A stretch of 64,000 nucleotides of DNA from [Eubacterium] siraeum (GTDB lineage Bacteria > Bacillota > Clostridia > Oscillospirales > Ruminococcaceae): the NCBI GenBank assembly GCA_025150425.1, contig CP102281.1, forward strand, positions 1,426,001-1,490,000. The letters run 5' to 3'. Positions 9,519 through 18,876 of this stretch are shown piece by piece (position 1 is the first letter of the stretch; every line of letters begins with the position of its first letter). The notes under the pieces are model-generated. The model had not been told where the DNA came from. It did not search any database and saw only the letters and a list, made by a program, of their open reading frames with translations. The translations under genes and the position numbers were made by a program.

Positions 9519-9554
9519 TTCAGCTTGCGTCCGTTTTATGAACACAAGCTGAAA
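9519..9554 (-). repeat. Inverted repeat between secA and DUF1015
   Basis: A 9-bp inverted repeat, TTCAGCTTG with CAAGCTGAA, is separated by about 17 bp in the gap after the secA stop. It could be a weak terminator or a processing hairpin, but I see no U-tract on the minus strand. Confidence 0.45.
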
Positions 9555-9572
9555 CAGCACTGTTACCGGTTA

Positions 9573-12299
9573 TTATTCGTCCTTACCGCAACATTTCTTA
9601 TACTTTTTACCGCTTCCGCAGGGGCAGGGATCGTTTCTGCCGACCTTTTCCGAAGCGGATTTCTTTACGGTCGTGTGAGAACCTGCGTTTTCAGCGTCGG
9701 GCTTCATTACCTGTTCACGCTCAAGCGGTTCTTCTATCCTTACCTTGACGGTAAGGACAAGTCTTGCGGTATCCTCACGGATAGCGGCAATCATCTCGTC
9801 AAACATTGCGAAGCCTTCAATACGGTATTCGACAACGGGATCTCTTTGTGCGTAGCTTCTGAGATAGATGCCTCGCTTAAGTTCCTCCATTGCGTCGATA
9901 TGATCCATCCACTTGGTGTCAACGACCTTCAGCAGACAGATACGCTCAATCTCACGCATATTTTCAGTGCCGAACATTTCTTCACGCTCAGCATAAAGAG
10001 CGTCCGCTCTTTCCTGCAGGAGCTTTACAATATCCTTGCGGTCAATTGTATTGAGGTCTTCCGTAGTATAGTTGAAGTCATCTTCCTTTGTAAGCATATT
10101 TGCAAAATGCTCACGCAGACCGATAAGATTCCAGTTTTCAGGATAATCATCGGAGCAGTATGTCTTGACATTCTCCTCGATGGTTTCCTTTATCATATTC
10201 TTTACATAGTCGCTGACATCTTCACCGTCAAGCACCTTGGCACGCTGTGAATAAATCGTCATACGCTGCTGTGACATTACATCGTCAAAGTCAAGTACGT
10301 TCTTACGGATAGAGAAGTTTCTGCCCTCAACCTTACGCTGTGAGGACTCGATAGTCTTTGTGAGGAATGCGTTTTCAATCGGTACATCGTCCTCGATGCC
10401 GAGCGTCTGCATTACGCTCTGTACTCTTTCGCCGCCGAACTTACGCATAAGATCGTCCTCAAGCGAAATGAAGAAGCGGCTTTCGCCGGGGTCACCCTGA
10501 CGGCCTGCACGACCTCTCAGCTGATTGTCGATACGGCGTGATTCGTGACGCTCTGTACCCAGTATGAACAGACCGCCTGCCTGTCTTACTTCCTCAGCCT
10601 CGTCCTTTATTGCGGCCTTATATTCCGCATTGTACTTGATATACGTTTCTCTTGCGTTGAGAATATCTTCGTTATCTGTTTCGGCAAAGCCTGTAGCCTC
10701 GTTTATGAGAGCCTCGTCCATGCCTTCTTTTCTCATTCTTGCCTTTGCAAGATACTCTGCGTTACCGCCGAGCATAATATCCGTACCACGACCTGCCATG
10801 TTGGTTGCGATAGTAACCGCACCCTTCTTACCTGCCTGTGCAACGATTTCAGCTTCACGCTCGTGATTCTTTGCGTTCAGCACCTCATGCTTTATGCCTT
10901 TCTTCTTGAGCATAGAGGAGAGCAGTTCTGATTTCTCAATCGTAATAGTGCCGACCAGTACAGGCTGACCTTTTGCGTGGCACTCTTCAATCTGACGGAT
11001 TACTGCCTTGTACTTGCCTTCTTCGTTCTTATATACCTGATCCTCGTGGTCGATTCTTGCTATAGGCTTGTTGGTAGGTATCTCTATAACGTCAAGTGCA
11101 TAAATCTGTCTGAATTCGGCTTCTTCCGTCATAGCCGTACCTGTCATACCGGACAGCTTGTCGTACAGTCTGAAGAAGTTCTGGAAGGTGATGGTAGCGA
11201 GCGTCTTGCTCTCGTTCTTAACCTTTACGCCTTCCTTTGCCTCGATAGCCTGGTGTAAGCCCTCGTTGAATCTACGTCCGAACATAAGACGTCCTGTAAA
11301 TTCATCAACGATTACTATTTCGCCGTCCTTTACAACATAGTCAACGTCACGCTTCATTACACCTACCGCCTTGATAGCCTGGTTGACATGGTGTAAAAGC
11401 GTCATATTTTCGGCATCCATAAGGTTTTCTACGCCGAAATATGCTTCCGCTTTTTTAACGCCACGCTGGGTAAGAGTAGCGTTCTTTGCCTTTTCGTCTA
11501 TGATATAATCGCCGTCAAACTGATCCTGATCTTCCTTGCTGTCAAGGTCTACAACAGTAAACGGCTTTAACTGTAACGCAAGTCTGTTAGCCTTCTGGTA
11601 AAGGTCGGTCGACTTATCTCCGGGTCCCGAAATGATAAGAGGAGTTCTCGCTTCATCAATAAGTATCGAGTCGACCTCATCGACAATAGCGAAGTTGAAT
11701 TCACGCTGTACCTTATCCTTCTTATAATTGCACATATTATCACGAAGGTAGTCAAAGCCGAATTCGTTGTTTGTACCGTATGTTACATCGCTGTTATACG
11801 ACTTTCTTCTTTCATCGTTTTTCATATCGTGAAGTATAAGTCCTACGGTAAGACCTAAGAACCTGTGTACACGGCCTATCATTTCACCGTCACGCTTTGC
11901 AAGGTAGTCGTTTACCGTTACAACGTGTACGCCCTTGCCGCTGAGCGCAACAAGATAAGAGGGGAGTGCGGCAACGAAGGTCTTACCTTCACCTGTTCTC
12001 ATCTCTGCAATACGTCCCTGGAAAAGAATAATACCGCCGAGTATCTGTACGGGATAAGGCTTTATGCCGAGAACTCTCCACATAGCCTCACGGCATACGG
12101 CGAATGCGTCGGGGAGAATATCATCGAGTGTTTCACCGTTTTCAAGTCTTTCCTTCAGTGCAGGAGTCTGCGCCTTAAGCTCGCTGTCGGTCATCGGAGA
12201 ATATTTCGATTCAAGCTCAAGAACCTTATCCTTTATCGGAATTATTCTCTTGATTTCTTTTTCGGAATAGTTACCGAATATTTTTGTAAGTAATCCCAT
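9573..12299 (-). CDS. secA: Preprotein translocase ATPase SecA
   Basis: Motor ATPase of the Sec pathway, working at the membrane with SecYEG. Visible parts are the DEAD motor with [25 protein letters not shown] and [20 protein letters not shown], a second motor half ending [14 protein letters not shown] and [11 protein letters not shown], the helical scaffold, and the C-terminal zinc-binding tail [15 protein letters not shown]. The start chosen at 12299 (MGLLTKIFG) has GAAAGGAAAAAG upstream and gives 908 residues, normal for SecA. The reading frame is open further upstream, but that part overlaps the promoter. Transcription probably starts from the consensus promoter near 12438-12466, leaving a leader of roughly 130 nt. 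Confidence 0.97.
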   Translation of the reverse strand: MGLLTKIFGNYSEKEIKRIIPIKDKVLELESKYSPMTDSELKAQTPALKERLENGETLDDILPDAFAVCREAMWRVLGIKPYPVQILGGIILFQGRIAEMRTGEGKTFVAALPSYLVALSGKGVHVVTVNDYLAKRDGEMIGRVHRFLGLTVGLILHDMKNDERRKSYNSDVTYGTNNEFGFDYLRDNMCNYKKDKVQREFNFAIVDEVDSILIDEARTPLIISGPGDKSTDLYQKANRLALQLKPFTVVDLDSKEDQDQFDGDYIIDEKAKNATLTQRGVKKAEAYFGVENLMDAENMTLLHHVNQAIKAVGVMKRDVDYVVKDGEIVIVDEFTGRLMFGRRFNEGLHQAIEAKEGVKVKNESKTLATITFQNFFRLYDKLSGMTGTAMTEEAEFRQIYALDVIEIPTNKPIARIDHEDQVYKNEEGKYKAVIRQIEECHAKGQPVLVGTITIEKSELLSSMLKKKGIKHEVLNAKNHEREAEIVAQAGKKGAVTIATNMAGRGTDIMLGGNAEYLAKARMRKEGMDEALINEATGFAETDNEDILNARETYIKYNAEYKAAIKDEAEEVRQAGGLFILGTERHESRRIDNQLRGRAGRQGDPGESRFFISLEDDLMRKFGGERVQSVMQTLGIEDDVPIENAFLTKTIESSQRKVEGRNFSIRKNVLDFDDVMSQQRMTIYSQRAKVLDGEDVSDYVKNMIKETIEENVKTYCSDDYPENWNLIGLREHFANMLTKEDDFNYTTEDLNTIDRKDIVKLLQERADALYAEREEMFGTENMREIERICLLKVVDTKWMDHIDAMEELKRGIYLRSYAQRDPVVEYRIEGFAMFDEMIAAIREDTARLVLTVKVRIEEPLEREQVMKPDAENAGSHTTVKKSASEKVGRNDPCPCGSGKKYKKCCGKDE

Positions 12300-12437
12300 G
12301 TAAAATGCTTTTTCCTTTCGTTTTTGAGTAAACGGGCTGTATTGCTTAAAATACGGCATACCGCCGGGTCTGTATATCAAGCCAAACGTAAAGCACGTTA
12401 TCAGCCTATTGTCATATTTTAGTTTACATTCTTTTAT

Positions 12438-12466
12438 ATTATACACTCGACAAGGCGGTTTGTCAA
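12438..12466 (-). promoter_or_regulatory. Promoter of secA
   Basis: On the minus strand a perfect TTGACA (12461-12466) is followed after 17 bp by a perfect TATAAT (12438-12443). It is about 140 bp upstream of the secA start. Confidence 0.85.
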
Positions 12467-12535
12467 TATAACACAGCCGTCAACGGAAAAATTTTACGGA
12501 GTATATTTAAATATGTGCAAATTATCATAATTCTA

Positions 12536-12564
12536 TTGACTGTATGGGGAAAATGTGATAAAAT
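12536..12564 (+). promoter_or_regulatory. Promoter of the comFB-like gene
   Basis: TTGACT (12536-12541), a 17-bp spacer and TAAAAT (12559-12564) lie about 48 bp before the comFB-like start. It is divergent from the secA promoter. Confidence 0.75.
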
Positions 12565-12611
12565 GTAAAAAAGGATTCAAATCTCTTTATCAATGCGAAA
12601 GGAAACATATT

Positions 12612-12875
12612 ATGCTTATAAATATGATGGAACACTACGTTGACGAAAGACTTTCGGAACTGCTCAAAGATTACAACTGCTGTAAGTGCGAGGTCTGCCT
12701 TGAGGATATGAAAGCGTTTTCCCTCAACCGCCTTCCTCCGAAATATGTCAGCACAGTAAACGGACAGGTTTTCACACGCATAAAGCAGGAGCTTGAAAGT
12801 CAGCCCTCAGTCGATCTTGACGTTGCTGTCATACAGGCTATTCAGCACATCAGCGCAAAGCCCAGACACGACTGA
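12612..12875 (+). CDS. ComFB-like late competence family protein
   Basis: A small protein of about 87 residues resembling the ComFB family (middle gene of the Bacillus comF operon, function unknown). It has the family pattern of an N-terminal helix MMEHYVDERLSELL, a cysteine cluster CCKCEVCLEDM that may bind zinc, then ALNRLPPKY-type text (SLNRLPPKYVST). The ATG at 12612 has GAAAGGA nearby. It is monocistronic here, with its own promoter at 12536, and has no comFA or comFC beside it, so a competence role should not be assumed. Confidence 0.8.
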   Translation: MLINMMEHYVDERLSELLKDYNCCKCEVCLEDMKAFSLNRLPPKYVSTVNGQVFTRIKQELESQPSVDLDVAVIQAIQHISAKPRHD

Positions 12876-12910
12876 TATTTGTCAGAGTGCATAAATAGCA
12901 TTTAAGGCAA

Positions 12911-12951
12911 AATGCGGATAAAGCCGTGCCGATGTTGACTTTATCCGTATT
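12911..12951 (+). repeat. 13-bp inverted repeat overlapping the hyd promoter
   Basis: Arms at 12911-12923 (core CGGATAAAG) and 12939-12951 (core CTTTATCCG) pair over 13 bp with one G.T. The right arm overlaps the last two bases of the -35 box and the spacer of the hydrogenase-maturation promoter. It could be an operator for that promoter or a weak terminator of the comFB-like gene. No U-tract follows. Confidence 0.6.
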
Positions 12952-12963
12952 CTGCGTTATAAT
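12935..12963 (+). promoter_or_regulatory. Promoter of the hydrogenase maturation operon
   Basis: TTGACT (12935-12940), a 17-bp spacer and a perfect TATAAT (12958-12963). Initiation near 12970 would give a leader of about 200 nt before the first gene at 13170. Confidence 0.82.
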
Positions 12964-12969
12964 TAATAC

Positions 12970-13148
12970 AGGAACCGTAAGGTGCGAGATTTGCTTCTTT
13001 CACCGAACGGCAAAATATCTACAATTTTATAAACCTGACTGATCTGAAAGATTATTCTGACAGAAAAGCAAGGCGGTTTTGTTTTACTATTTTTACGATT
13101 TTACGTTTTTATGATAGAGCTGTGCCTTGCACGGCTCATTTTTATTTT
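12970..13148 (+). promoter_or_regulatory. Structured leader with intrinsic terminator before the hyd genes
   Basis: The leader begins with a hairpin whose two helices CCGT/ACGG (12975-12978 with 13007-13010) and GGTG/CACC (12981-12984 with 13001-13004) are separated by an AA/GA internal loop. It ends with a 9-bp stem GAGCTGTGC/GCACGGCTC (13117-13125 with 13129-13137), loop CTT, followed by ATTTTTATTTT. This is a good intrinsic terminator placed before the first coding region. GCAAGGC at 13068-13074 is complementary to GCCTTGC at 13124-13130, inside the terminator, so an alternative antiterminating fold is possible. I recognise no known riboswitch class. Confidence 0.55.
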
Positions 13149-13169
13149 AAACGGGAAAAAGGTGATTAA

Positions 13170-13457
13170 ATGAATTATGAGAGCAGAGTAGCGCTTATAG
13201 GAATAGTCGTATCCGAGTCCTCTTCGGTGTCAAAGCTGAACGAATATCTGCACGAGTGCGCTCATTACATTATCGGCAGGATGGGAGTACCTTATGAAAA
13301 GGCGGGGGTTTCTATCATCAGCGTTGCCATTGACGCACCGCAGGATGTGATAAATACCTTGTCGGGTAAGCTTGGCGCATTGAAGGGCGTTACCTCAAAG
13401 ACTATCTATCAGAAGCTTCCTGCAGAGTGTTCAAAGGAAAAGGAGGCGGACGATTGA
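13170..13457 (+). CDS. TM1266-family putative iron-only hydrogenase system regulator
   Basis: A 95-residue ferredoxin-like/ACT-like small protein of the family named after Thermotoga TM1266, found with [FeFe]-hydrogenase genes and proposed, without proof, to regulate them. It begins with a typical RVALIGIVVSE strand, with the helix LNEYLHECAHYIIGRMGVPY and the strand GVSIISVAIDAP. The C-terminal half has LGALKGVTSKTIYQKLP. It is the first gene after the structured leader, and its stop overlaps the hydE start (TTGA), so the genes are translationally coupled. Confidence 0.87.
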   Translation: MNYESRVALIGIVVSESSSVSKLNEYLHECAHYIIGRMGVPYEKAGVSIISVAIDAPQDVINTLSGKLGALKGVTSKTIYQKLPAECSKEKEADD

Positions 13458-14521
13458 GCAGAGCCGAAGAACTGAAAGAACTGGTATCAAAGCTGTACAG
13501 CACACACCACCTCGAAAAAGGCGAATATGTATCCCTTATCGAAAACAGGGACGCAGTGCGTGATTATCTCTTTGAACTGTCACGCAGCGTCCGTGAAAAA
13601 TATTACGGTAAGGATGTTTATATCAGAGGTCTGATAGAATTTACCGACTACTGTAAAAACGACTGTTATTATTGCGGAATACGGTGCAGTAACAAGCAGG
13701 CCGAGCGCTACAGGCTCAGCAAGGAGCAGATACTTGATTGCTGTAAGACAGGCTATGAGCTTGGCTTCAGAACGTTTGTACTGCAGGGCGGAGAAGATCC
13801 TTATTACAGTGATGATATGATATGCGATATTGTCTGTTCGATAAAGCGTGATTTTCCCGATTGTGCTGTAACGCTTTCGATAGGCGAAAAAAGCGAAGAA
13901 AGCTACCGCAGATATTTTGAAAGCGGTGCGGACAGATACCTGTTGCGCCACGAAACCGCCGATTACGAGCATTATTCAAAGCTCCATCCGCCCGGTCTTT
14001 CGGCAAAGCACAGACAGGATTGTCTTAGAACGCTTAAAAAAATCGGCTATCAGACAGGGGCAGGCTTTATGGTAGGCTCTCCTTATCAGACGGCTGAAAA
14101 TCTTGCCGATGATATGCTGTTTTTGGAAGAACTGAAGCCCGAAATGGTGGGGATAGGCCCTTTTATACCGCACCACGCAACGCCCTTTGCCGATAAGCCG
14201 CAGGGTACGGCTGAGCTTACGCTGTTTATGCTGGGTCTTGTGCGGCTTGCACTGCCCGATGTACTGCTTCCTGCGACTACTGCGATAGGAACGATTCATC
14301 CGACAGGCAGAGAGCTTGCGCTTAAAGCCGGCGCTAACGTTGTAATGCCGAATCTGTCACCGACAGACGTAAGAAAAAAATATCTGCTGTATGACAACAA
14401 AATCTGCACAGGCGACGAATCCGCACAGTGCAGAATGTGCCTGCAAAAACGTGTTGAGGACGCAGGCTACAGAATAGTCGAATCAAGGGGCGACCACGCC
14501 TCTTTTAACGAAAGGAAATAA
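13454..14521 (+). CDS. hydE: [FeFe]-hydrogenase maturase HydE (radical SAM)
   Basis: Radical SAM enzyme acting in synthesis of the [FeFe]-hydrogenase H-cluster, taking part in building the dithiomethylamine bridge. The SAM-binding cluster motif CKNDCYYCGIRC (CX3CX2C) is near residue 57. GGEDPYYSDD and a BATS-type C-terminal region follow (PATTAIGTIHP, NVVMPNLSP). I prefer the TTG at 13454, overlapping the previous stop as TTGA, because AAAAGGAGG sits 7-8 bases upstream. A GTG at 13427 is in frame but has no such site. Length is about 355. The next gene, hydG, starts 2 bp after the stop. Confidence 0.95.
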   Translation: MSRAEELKELVSKLYSTHHLEKGEYVSLIENRDAVRDYLFELSRSVREKYYGKDVYIRGLIEFTDYCKNDCYYCGIRCSNKQAERYRLSKEQILDCCKTGYELGFRTFVLQGGEDPYYSDDMICDIVCSIKRDFPDCAVTLSIGEKSEESYRRYFESGADRYLLRHETADYEHYSKLHPPGLSAKHRQDCLRTLKKIGYQTGAGFMVGSPYQTAENLADDMLFLEELKPEMVGIGPFIPHHATPFADKPQGTAELTLFMLGLVRLALPDVLLPATTAIGTIHPTGRELALKAGANVVMPNLSPTDVRKKYLLYDNKICTGDESAQCRMCLQKRVEDAGYRIVESRGDHASFNERK

Positions 14522-14523
14522 AT

Positions 14524-15948
14524 ATGTATAATTACGATCCCAAATCTCTGAAAGCAGAGGAATTCATCAACCACGAGGAAATCGAAGAAACGCTGAGATA
14601 TGCCGAAGAAAACAAGCATAACGCCGAGCTTATCGACAGCATTCTTGAAAAAGCAAGGCTCAGAAAAGGACTTTCGCACAGAGAGGCAGAGGTTCTGCTC
14701 GACTGCAACATTCCCGAAAAGAACGAGGAAATATACAAGCTCGCAGAGCAGATCAAGAAGGACTTTTACGGCAACAGAATCGTAATGTTCGCTCCGCTGT
14801 ATCTTTCAAACTACTGCGTGAACGGTTGCCTTTACTGCCCTTACCACGCAAAGAACAAGCATATCTGCCGTAAAAAGCTGACGCAGGACGAGGTAAGACA
14901 GGAGGTTATCGCATTACAGGATATGGGTCACAAAAGACTTGCCATAGAGGCAGGCGAAGACCCCGTGAACAACCCTCTTGAATACATACTCGAATGTATC
15001 AAGACTATTTACTCAATCAAGCACAAGAACGGCGCTATCCGCAGAGTAAACGTAAACATTGCCGCTACGACGGTAGAAAACTACAGAAAGCTGAAAGAGG
15101 CGGGAATCGGCACATATATTCTGTTCCAGGAAACCTATCACAAGGAGAGCTATGAGCGCCTGCACCCGACAGGACCCAAGCACAATTACGCTTATCACAC
15201 AGAGGCTATGGACAGAGCAATGGAGGGCGGAATTGACGATGTAGGCATCGGCGCATTGTTCGGACTTGAGCTTTACAGATATGAATTTGCAGGACTTCTT
15301 ATGCACGCAGAGCATCTTGAAGCCGTACACGGCGTAGGCCCTCACACTATATCAGTTCCGAGAGTAAGACGTGCCGATGATATAGATCCCGATGAATTCG
15401 ATAACGGCATCACGGACGATACATTCGCAAAAATAGTTGCCTGTCTTAGAATTGCCGTTCCCTATACCGGAATGATCGTTTCCACAAGAGAAAGCCAGAA
15501 GTCAAGGGAAAGAGTTCTGCATCTTGGTATCTCGCAGATAAGCGGTGGCTCAAGAACAAGCGTCGGCGGTTATGCAGAGCCTGAGCCGGAAGAAGAAAAC
15601 TCGGCACAGTTTGACGTATCGGATAACAGAAGTCTTGACGAGGTAGTAAACTGGCTGATGAGGCTCGGATACATCCCGTCGTTCTGTACAGCCTGCTACC
15701 GTGAGGGAAGAACAGGCGACCGCTTCATGAGTCTGTGCAAGGCAGGTCAGATACAGAACTGCTGTCACCCGAATGCCCTTATGACGCTTAAGGAATACCT
15801 TGTCGACTATGCATCGGAGGATACAAGAAAAATCGGTGAGGAGCTTATCGCAAGAGAGCTTAAGACCATCCCGAATGAAAAGGTAAGAGCAAAGGCGACC
15901 GAGTATATTGACAACATTATTCACGGTCAGAGAGATTTCAGGTTCTGA
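14524..15948 (+). CDS. hydG: [FeFe]-hydrogenase maturase HydG (tyrosine lyase)
   Basis: Radical SAM tyrosine lyase that cleaves tyrosine to p-cresol and dehydroglycine and delivers CO and CN- ligands on iron for the H-cluster. The N-terminal cluster motif is CVNGCLYCPYH (CX3CX2C). The second, HydG-specific C-terminal cluster site is CTACYREGRTGDRFM...CKAGQIQNCC. Length is 474, as usual. The ThiH-like barrel core is intact (AGEDPVNNPLEYI, GIGALFGLELYR). It is encoded 2 bp after hydE and 26 bp before hydF in one operon. Confidence 0.97.
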   Translation: MYNYDPKSLKAEEFINHEEIEETLRYAEENKHNAELIDSILEKARLRKGLSHREAEVLLDCNIPEKNEEIYKLAEQIKKDFYGNRIVMFAPLYLSNYCVNGCLYCPYHAKNKHICRKKLTQDEVRQEVIALQDMGHKRLAIEAGEDPVNNPLEYILECIKTIYSIKHKNGAIRRVNVNIAATTVENYRKLKEAGIGTYILFQETYHKESYERLHPTGPKHNYAYHTEAMDRAMEGGIDDVGIGALFGLELYRYEFAGLLMHAEHLEAVHGVGPHTISVPRVRRADDIDPDEFDNGITDDTFAKIVACLRIAVPYTGMIVSTRESQKSRERVLHLGISQISGGSRTSVGGYAEPEPEEENSAQFDVSDNRSLDEVVNWLMRLGYIPSFCTACYREGRTGDRFMSLCKAGQIQNCCHPNALMTLKEYLVDYASEDTRKIGEELIARELKTIPNEKVRAKATEYIDNIIHGQRDFRF

Positions 15949-15974
15949 GAAACCGACTGAGAAAGGAGCAACCG

Positions 15975-17177
15975 GTGAGTTTAAATTCAACACCGAGCGG
16001 AGAACGCATACACATCGGAATTTTCGGCAGACGCAACGCAGGCAAATCCAGCCTTATAAACGCTATAACAGGACAGGAGCTTGCTGTGGTTTCGGATACT
16101 GCAGGAACAACGACCGACCCTGTTTCAAAGGCAATGGAGCTTTTGCCGCTGGGCCCCGTTATGATAACCGACACTCCGGGACTTGACGATGAGGGCGACC
16201 TCGGAAGCCTGCGTGTAAGAAAGAGTTATCAGGTTCTGTTCAAGACAGATATTGCTCTGCTTGTGGTTGACAGCACAAAGGGCATATCCGACTTTGACAG
16301 TGCCATACTCGAAAGGCTGAAAAAGCAGAATATACCGTACATTATCGTAATGAACAAGTGCGGTCTGCTTGATACCGTTCCCCCGAAAACCGATGGCACG
16401 ATCTACACCGACGCACTGAACGGCACAAACATTTACGAGTTGAAAGAACTTATCGGCTCAAGGCTTGATGTAAAAGACGAAAAGATGTGCATCTGCGGAG
16501 ATCTGCTGAATCCGGGCGATATAGCCGTACTGGTTGTTCCTATAGATAAAGCCGCTCCTAAGGGCAGACTAATACTCCCTCAGCAGCAGACGATAAGAGA
16601 TGTGCTTGAGGCAGGAGCAATATCCGCTGTCTGTCGTGAAACAGAGCTTACTGCCACCCTTTCAAAATTATCGGAAAAGCCGAAAATCGTTATCACAGAC
16701 AGTCAAGTATTTTCAAGAGTTTCGCAGGAAGTCCCGGACGATGTAATGCTTACATCATTCTCGATACTTATGGCACGTTATAAGGGCGACCTTGAAACGA
16801 ACGTACACGGCGTTACAACACTTGACAAGCTTGGTGACGGTGACAGGATACTTATCTCGGAGGGATGCACTCACCACAGGCAGTGCGGCGACATCGGCAC
16901 AATGAAGCTCCCTGCATGGATAAACAAATACACCGGCAAACAGCTTGAATTCGAATTTTCATCGGGAGGCACTTTCCCCGAAGATTTAAGCCGTTATAAG
17001 CTGATAGTACACTGCGGCGGATGCACTCTTTCCGAACGTGAAATGAAGTACCGCATAGCCTGTGCGAAAGACGCAGGCGTTCCGATAACAAATTACGGTA
17101 TCTGCATTGCCTATATACACGGCATATTGAAACGCAGCGTACAGCCTTTTCCGGCTATAAGCGCATTACTTGACTGA
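15975..17177 (+). CDS. hydF: [FeFe]-hydrogenase maturation GTPase HydF
   Basis: Scaffold and carrier GTPase that assembles the 2Fe subcluster and transfers it to apo-HydA. The N-terminal Era-like GTPase has GRRNAGKSSLINAI (G1), DTPGLDDEG (G3) and MNKCGL (G4). The C-terminal part holds the cluster-binding pattern CTHHRQCGDIG and HCGGCTLSEREM, i.e. CxHx(n)HCGGC. It is 400 residues, full length. The start is GTG at 15975 with GAAAGGAG upstream. It is the last gene of the maturation operon. The structural hydrogenase genes are about 41 kb downstream. Confidence 0.96.
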   Translation: MSLNSTPSGERIHIGIFGRRNAGKSSLINAITGQELAVVSDTAGTTTDPVSKAMELLPLGPVMITDTPGLDDEGDLGSLRVRKSYQVLFKTDIALLVVDSTKGISDFDSAILERLKKQNIPYIIVMNKCGLLDTVPPKTDGTIYTDALNGTNIYELKELIGSRLDVKDEKMCICGDLLNPGDIAVLVVPIDKAAPKGRLILPQQQTIRDVLEAGAISAVCRETELTATLSKLSEKPKIVITDSQVFSRVSQEVPDDVMLTSFSILMARYKGDLETNVHGVTTLDKLGDGDRILISEGCTHHRQCGDIGTMKLPAWINKYTGKQLEFEFSSGGTFPEDLSRYKLIVHCGGCTLSEREMKYRIACAKDAGVPITNYGICIAYIHGILKRSVQPFPAISALLD

Positions 17178-17181
17178 ACGC

Positions 17182-17210
17182 TTGACTTTTTATGTGAAAT
17201 GCGTTAAAAT
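17182..17210 (+). promoter_or_regulatory. Promoter of the ybaK-like gene
   Basis: TTGACT (17182-17187), 17 bp, TAAAAT (17205-17210), just after the hydF stop. A GGAG site precedes the ATG at 17237. Confidence 0.75.
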
Positions 17211-17236
17211 TCTCTCAGATGTAAAGGAGAATTGAT

Positions 17237-17722
17237 ATGGCAAAGGAAAAAGAGAACAAAACCAACGCAATGCGTATACTTGACAAGAATAAAATAAATT
17301 ACGAGGTCAACACATACGAGTGTGATGAATTCATCGACGGCGTACATATAGCGGATATGCTCGGACAGCCTTATGAAAGCACATTCAAGACGCTTGTTAC
17401 GGAAGGAAAGTCCAAGAATTATTATGTATTTGCAATCCCGATAGCACTTGAGCTTGATATGAAGAAAGCGGCAAAGGCTGTAGGCGAGAAATCAATAGAA
17501 ATGGTACACGTCAAGGATATTAACGCAGTTACGGGATATATCCGAGGCGGATGTACCCCGATAGGTATGAAGAAGCAGTACAAGACAGTTTATCACAGCA
17601 CTATAAAGGACTTTGACAAGGTTATAGTCAGCGGAGGAAAGCTCGGCACACAGATTATCCTTGCTCCCGATGACCTTATAAAGGTCACAAGAGCGGATGT
17701 ATGTGATATTGTAAAAGACTGA
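17237..17722 (+). CDS. ybaK: Cys-tRNA(Pro)/Cys-tRNA deacylase YbaK/EbsC family
   Basis: Trans-acting editing protein that hydrolyses mischarged Cys-tRNA(Pro). It is a single YbaK-type domain of 161 residues with the expected sequence landmarks: NKINYEVNTYECDEF near the N-terminus, STFKTLVTEGK with the conserved Lys, and the glycine-rich GYIRGGCTPIGMKK loop that forms the active site. It has its own promoter and is followed by a strong terminator. Confidence 0.9.
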   Translation: MAKEKENKTNAMRILDKNKINYEVNTYECDEFIDGVHIADMLGQPYESTFKTLVTEGKSKNYYVFAIPIALELDMKKAAKAVGEKSIEMVHVKDINAVTGYIRGGCTPIGMKKQYKTVYHSTIKDFDKVIVSGGKLGTQIILAPDDLIKVTRADVCDIVKD

Positions 17723-17733
17723 TATACAGACTG

Positions 17734-17765
17734 AAGCACGGAGGCTTTTCTCCGTGCTTTTTTAT
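17734..17765 (+). terminator. Bidirectional-type terminator between ybaK and spmB
   Basis: A perfect 9-bp stem AGCACGGAG/CTCCGTGCT (17734-17742 with 17750-17758), loop GCTTTTC-like, then TTTTTAT. It lies between convergent genes and could also serve spmB. Confidence 0.85.
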
Positions 17766-18283
17766 TTCATTATCAGCCTTACGGCTATGGAGGAAAGTAT
17801 CCATCCTGCCATATCTCCTATAAGCGCCGCAGGTATGGCATAACGTGTTTTCTTTACCTTTGCCGCCGAAAAATATACGGCGACAGTGTAGAAGGTGGTT
17901 TCCGTTGACCCCATCATCGTTGAAGCTATCCTGCCGATAAAGCTGTCCGGGCTGTTTTCGGAAATTATGCTGTCATAAACAGATAACGCACCGCTCCCGG
18001 AAAGCGGACGGATAAATATAAGCGGCGTACATTCGTCCGGAAAGCCGAAAAATGACGTTATCGGGCTTACAAGCTGTACAAGCAGCTCCATTGCGCCAGA
18101 TGCCCTGAACATTCCTATGCAGGTCATAAGGCAGATGAGCGAGGGGAGAATTGCCGATGTTGTTTTAAGACCCTCTGCGGCTCCCTCGACAAACGCATCG
18201 AATATATCCGTTTTCTTTATTATACCTGCAACAGTCACCGCAAGGATTATCAGCGGTACTATATAATCGCTGTAACCGCTCAT
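17762..18283 (-). CDS. spmB: Spore maturation protein B
   Basis: Multi-pass membrane protein with a nucleoside-recognition (Gate) domain; with SpmA it is needed for proper spore-core dehydration in Bacillus and Clostridium. Several hydrophobic segments and the Gate-domain text FIRPLSGSGALSVYDSII and ASTMMGSTETTFYTVAVYF are visible. Length is 173, typical. It overlaps spmA by 4 bp (ATGA), so the two are co-translated. Confidence 0.94.
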   Translation of the reverse strand: MSGYSDYIVPLIILAVTVAGIIKKTDIFDAFVEGAAEGLKTTSAILPSLICLMTCIGMFRASGAMELLVQLVSPITSFFGFPDECTPLIFIRPLSGSGALSVYDSIISENSPDSFIGRIASTMMGSTETTFYTVAVYFSAAKVKKTRYAIPAALIGDMAGWILSSIAVRLIMK

Positions 18284-18876
18284 TTCAGATTCTTCCTTCT
18301 TTTATCGCATATCCTTTCAAAAACGAACACCGACAGCACGGACAGTGTCAGCGATAAGGCCGATACGACCCATACGCACGGCAGGATATCGGCAGGGGAT
18401 TCGCTTGCATAGGACGCACGGAGCGCAATAACGGTAGAAGGGAAAAGCTGAACGCTTGCCGTATTCAGCACAACAAGCATTATCATACTCCTTGTAGCGT
18501 TCTTTTTTGCTTTCTGCTCATCTTTAAGCTCCTGCATCGCCTTTATGCCAAGCGGAGTAGAGGCATTTCCGAGTCCAAGCAGATTCGAAATGAAATTAAG
18601 GATTATATATTGCATTGCACTGCCTTTACTGCTTATATCAGGGAAGAGAAGTGACAGCGGTTTCGAAAGCAATCTCGAAAACCCCGAAACGATGCCGGAT
18701 TTACCTGCGACATTCATAATACCGCTCCACAGACAGATAGTACCGCATAACGAAATGCACAGCGTTACGGCATCCTTGCAGGAGGTGAGCACCGCAACAG
18801 ATAAATCGTTCATCGTTCCGTTACAAGCCGAAAAAACAAAAGACAGGGATATAATTACAAAAATTACATAGCTCAT
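18280..18876 (-). CDS. spmA: Spore maturation protein A
   Basis: Gate-domain membrane partner of SpmB, acting in spore-core dehydration. It is 198 residues with hydrophobic segments throughout. The conserved stretch GLGNASTPLGIKAMQEL lies in mid-protein, preceded by CISLCGTICLWSGIMNVAGKSG. The start follows an AAAGGAG site at 18887-18893. It is first in the two-gene spm operon. I did not recognise the sporulation sigma-factor sites upstream. Confidence 0.94.
   Translation of the reverse strand: MSYVIFVIISLSFVFSACNGTMNDLSVAVLTSCKDAVTLCISLCGTICLWSGIMNVAGKSGIVSGFSRLLSKPLSLLFPDISSKGSAMQYIILNFISNLLGLGNASTPLGIKAMQELKDEQKAKKNATRSMIMLVVLNTASVQLFPSTVIALRASYASESPADILPCVWVVSALSLTLSVLSVFVFERICDKRRKNLK

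Noticed and set aside
12300-12446. In-frame N-terminal extension of SecA
   Set aside because: It would start over the -10 box of the secA promoter; the ATG at 12299 has a good ribosome site and gives the normal SecA length.
12970-13148. T-box leader for the hydrogenase maturation genes
   Set aside because: No T-box consensus sequence and too short; the leader is described only as attenuator-like.
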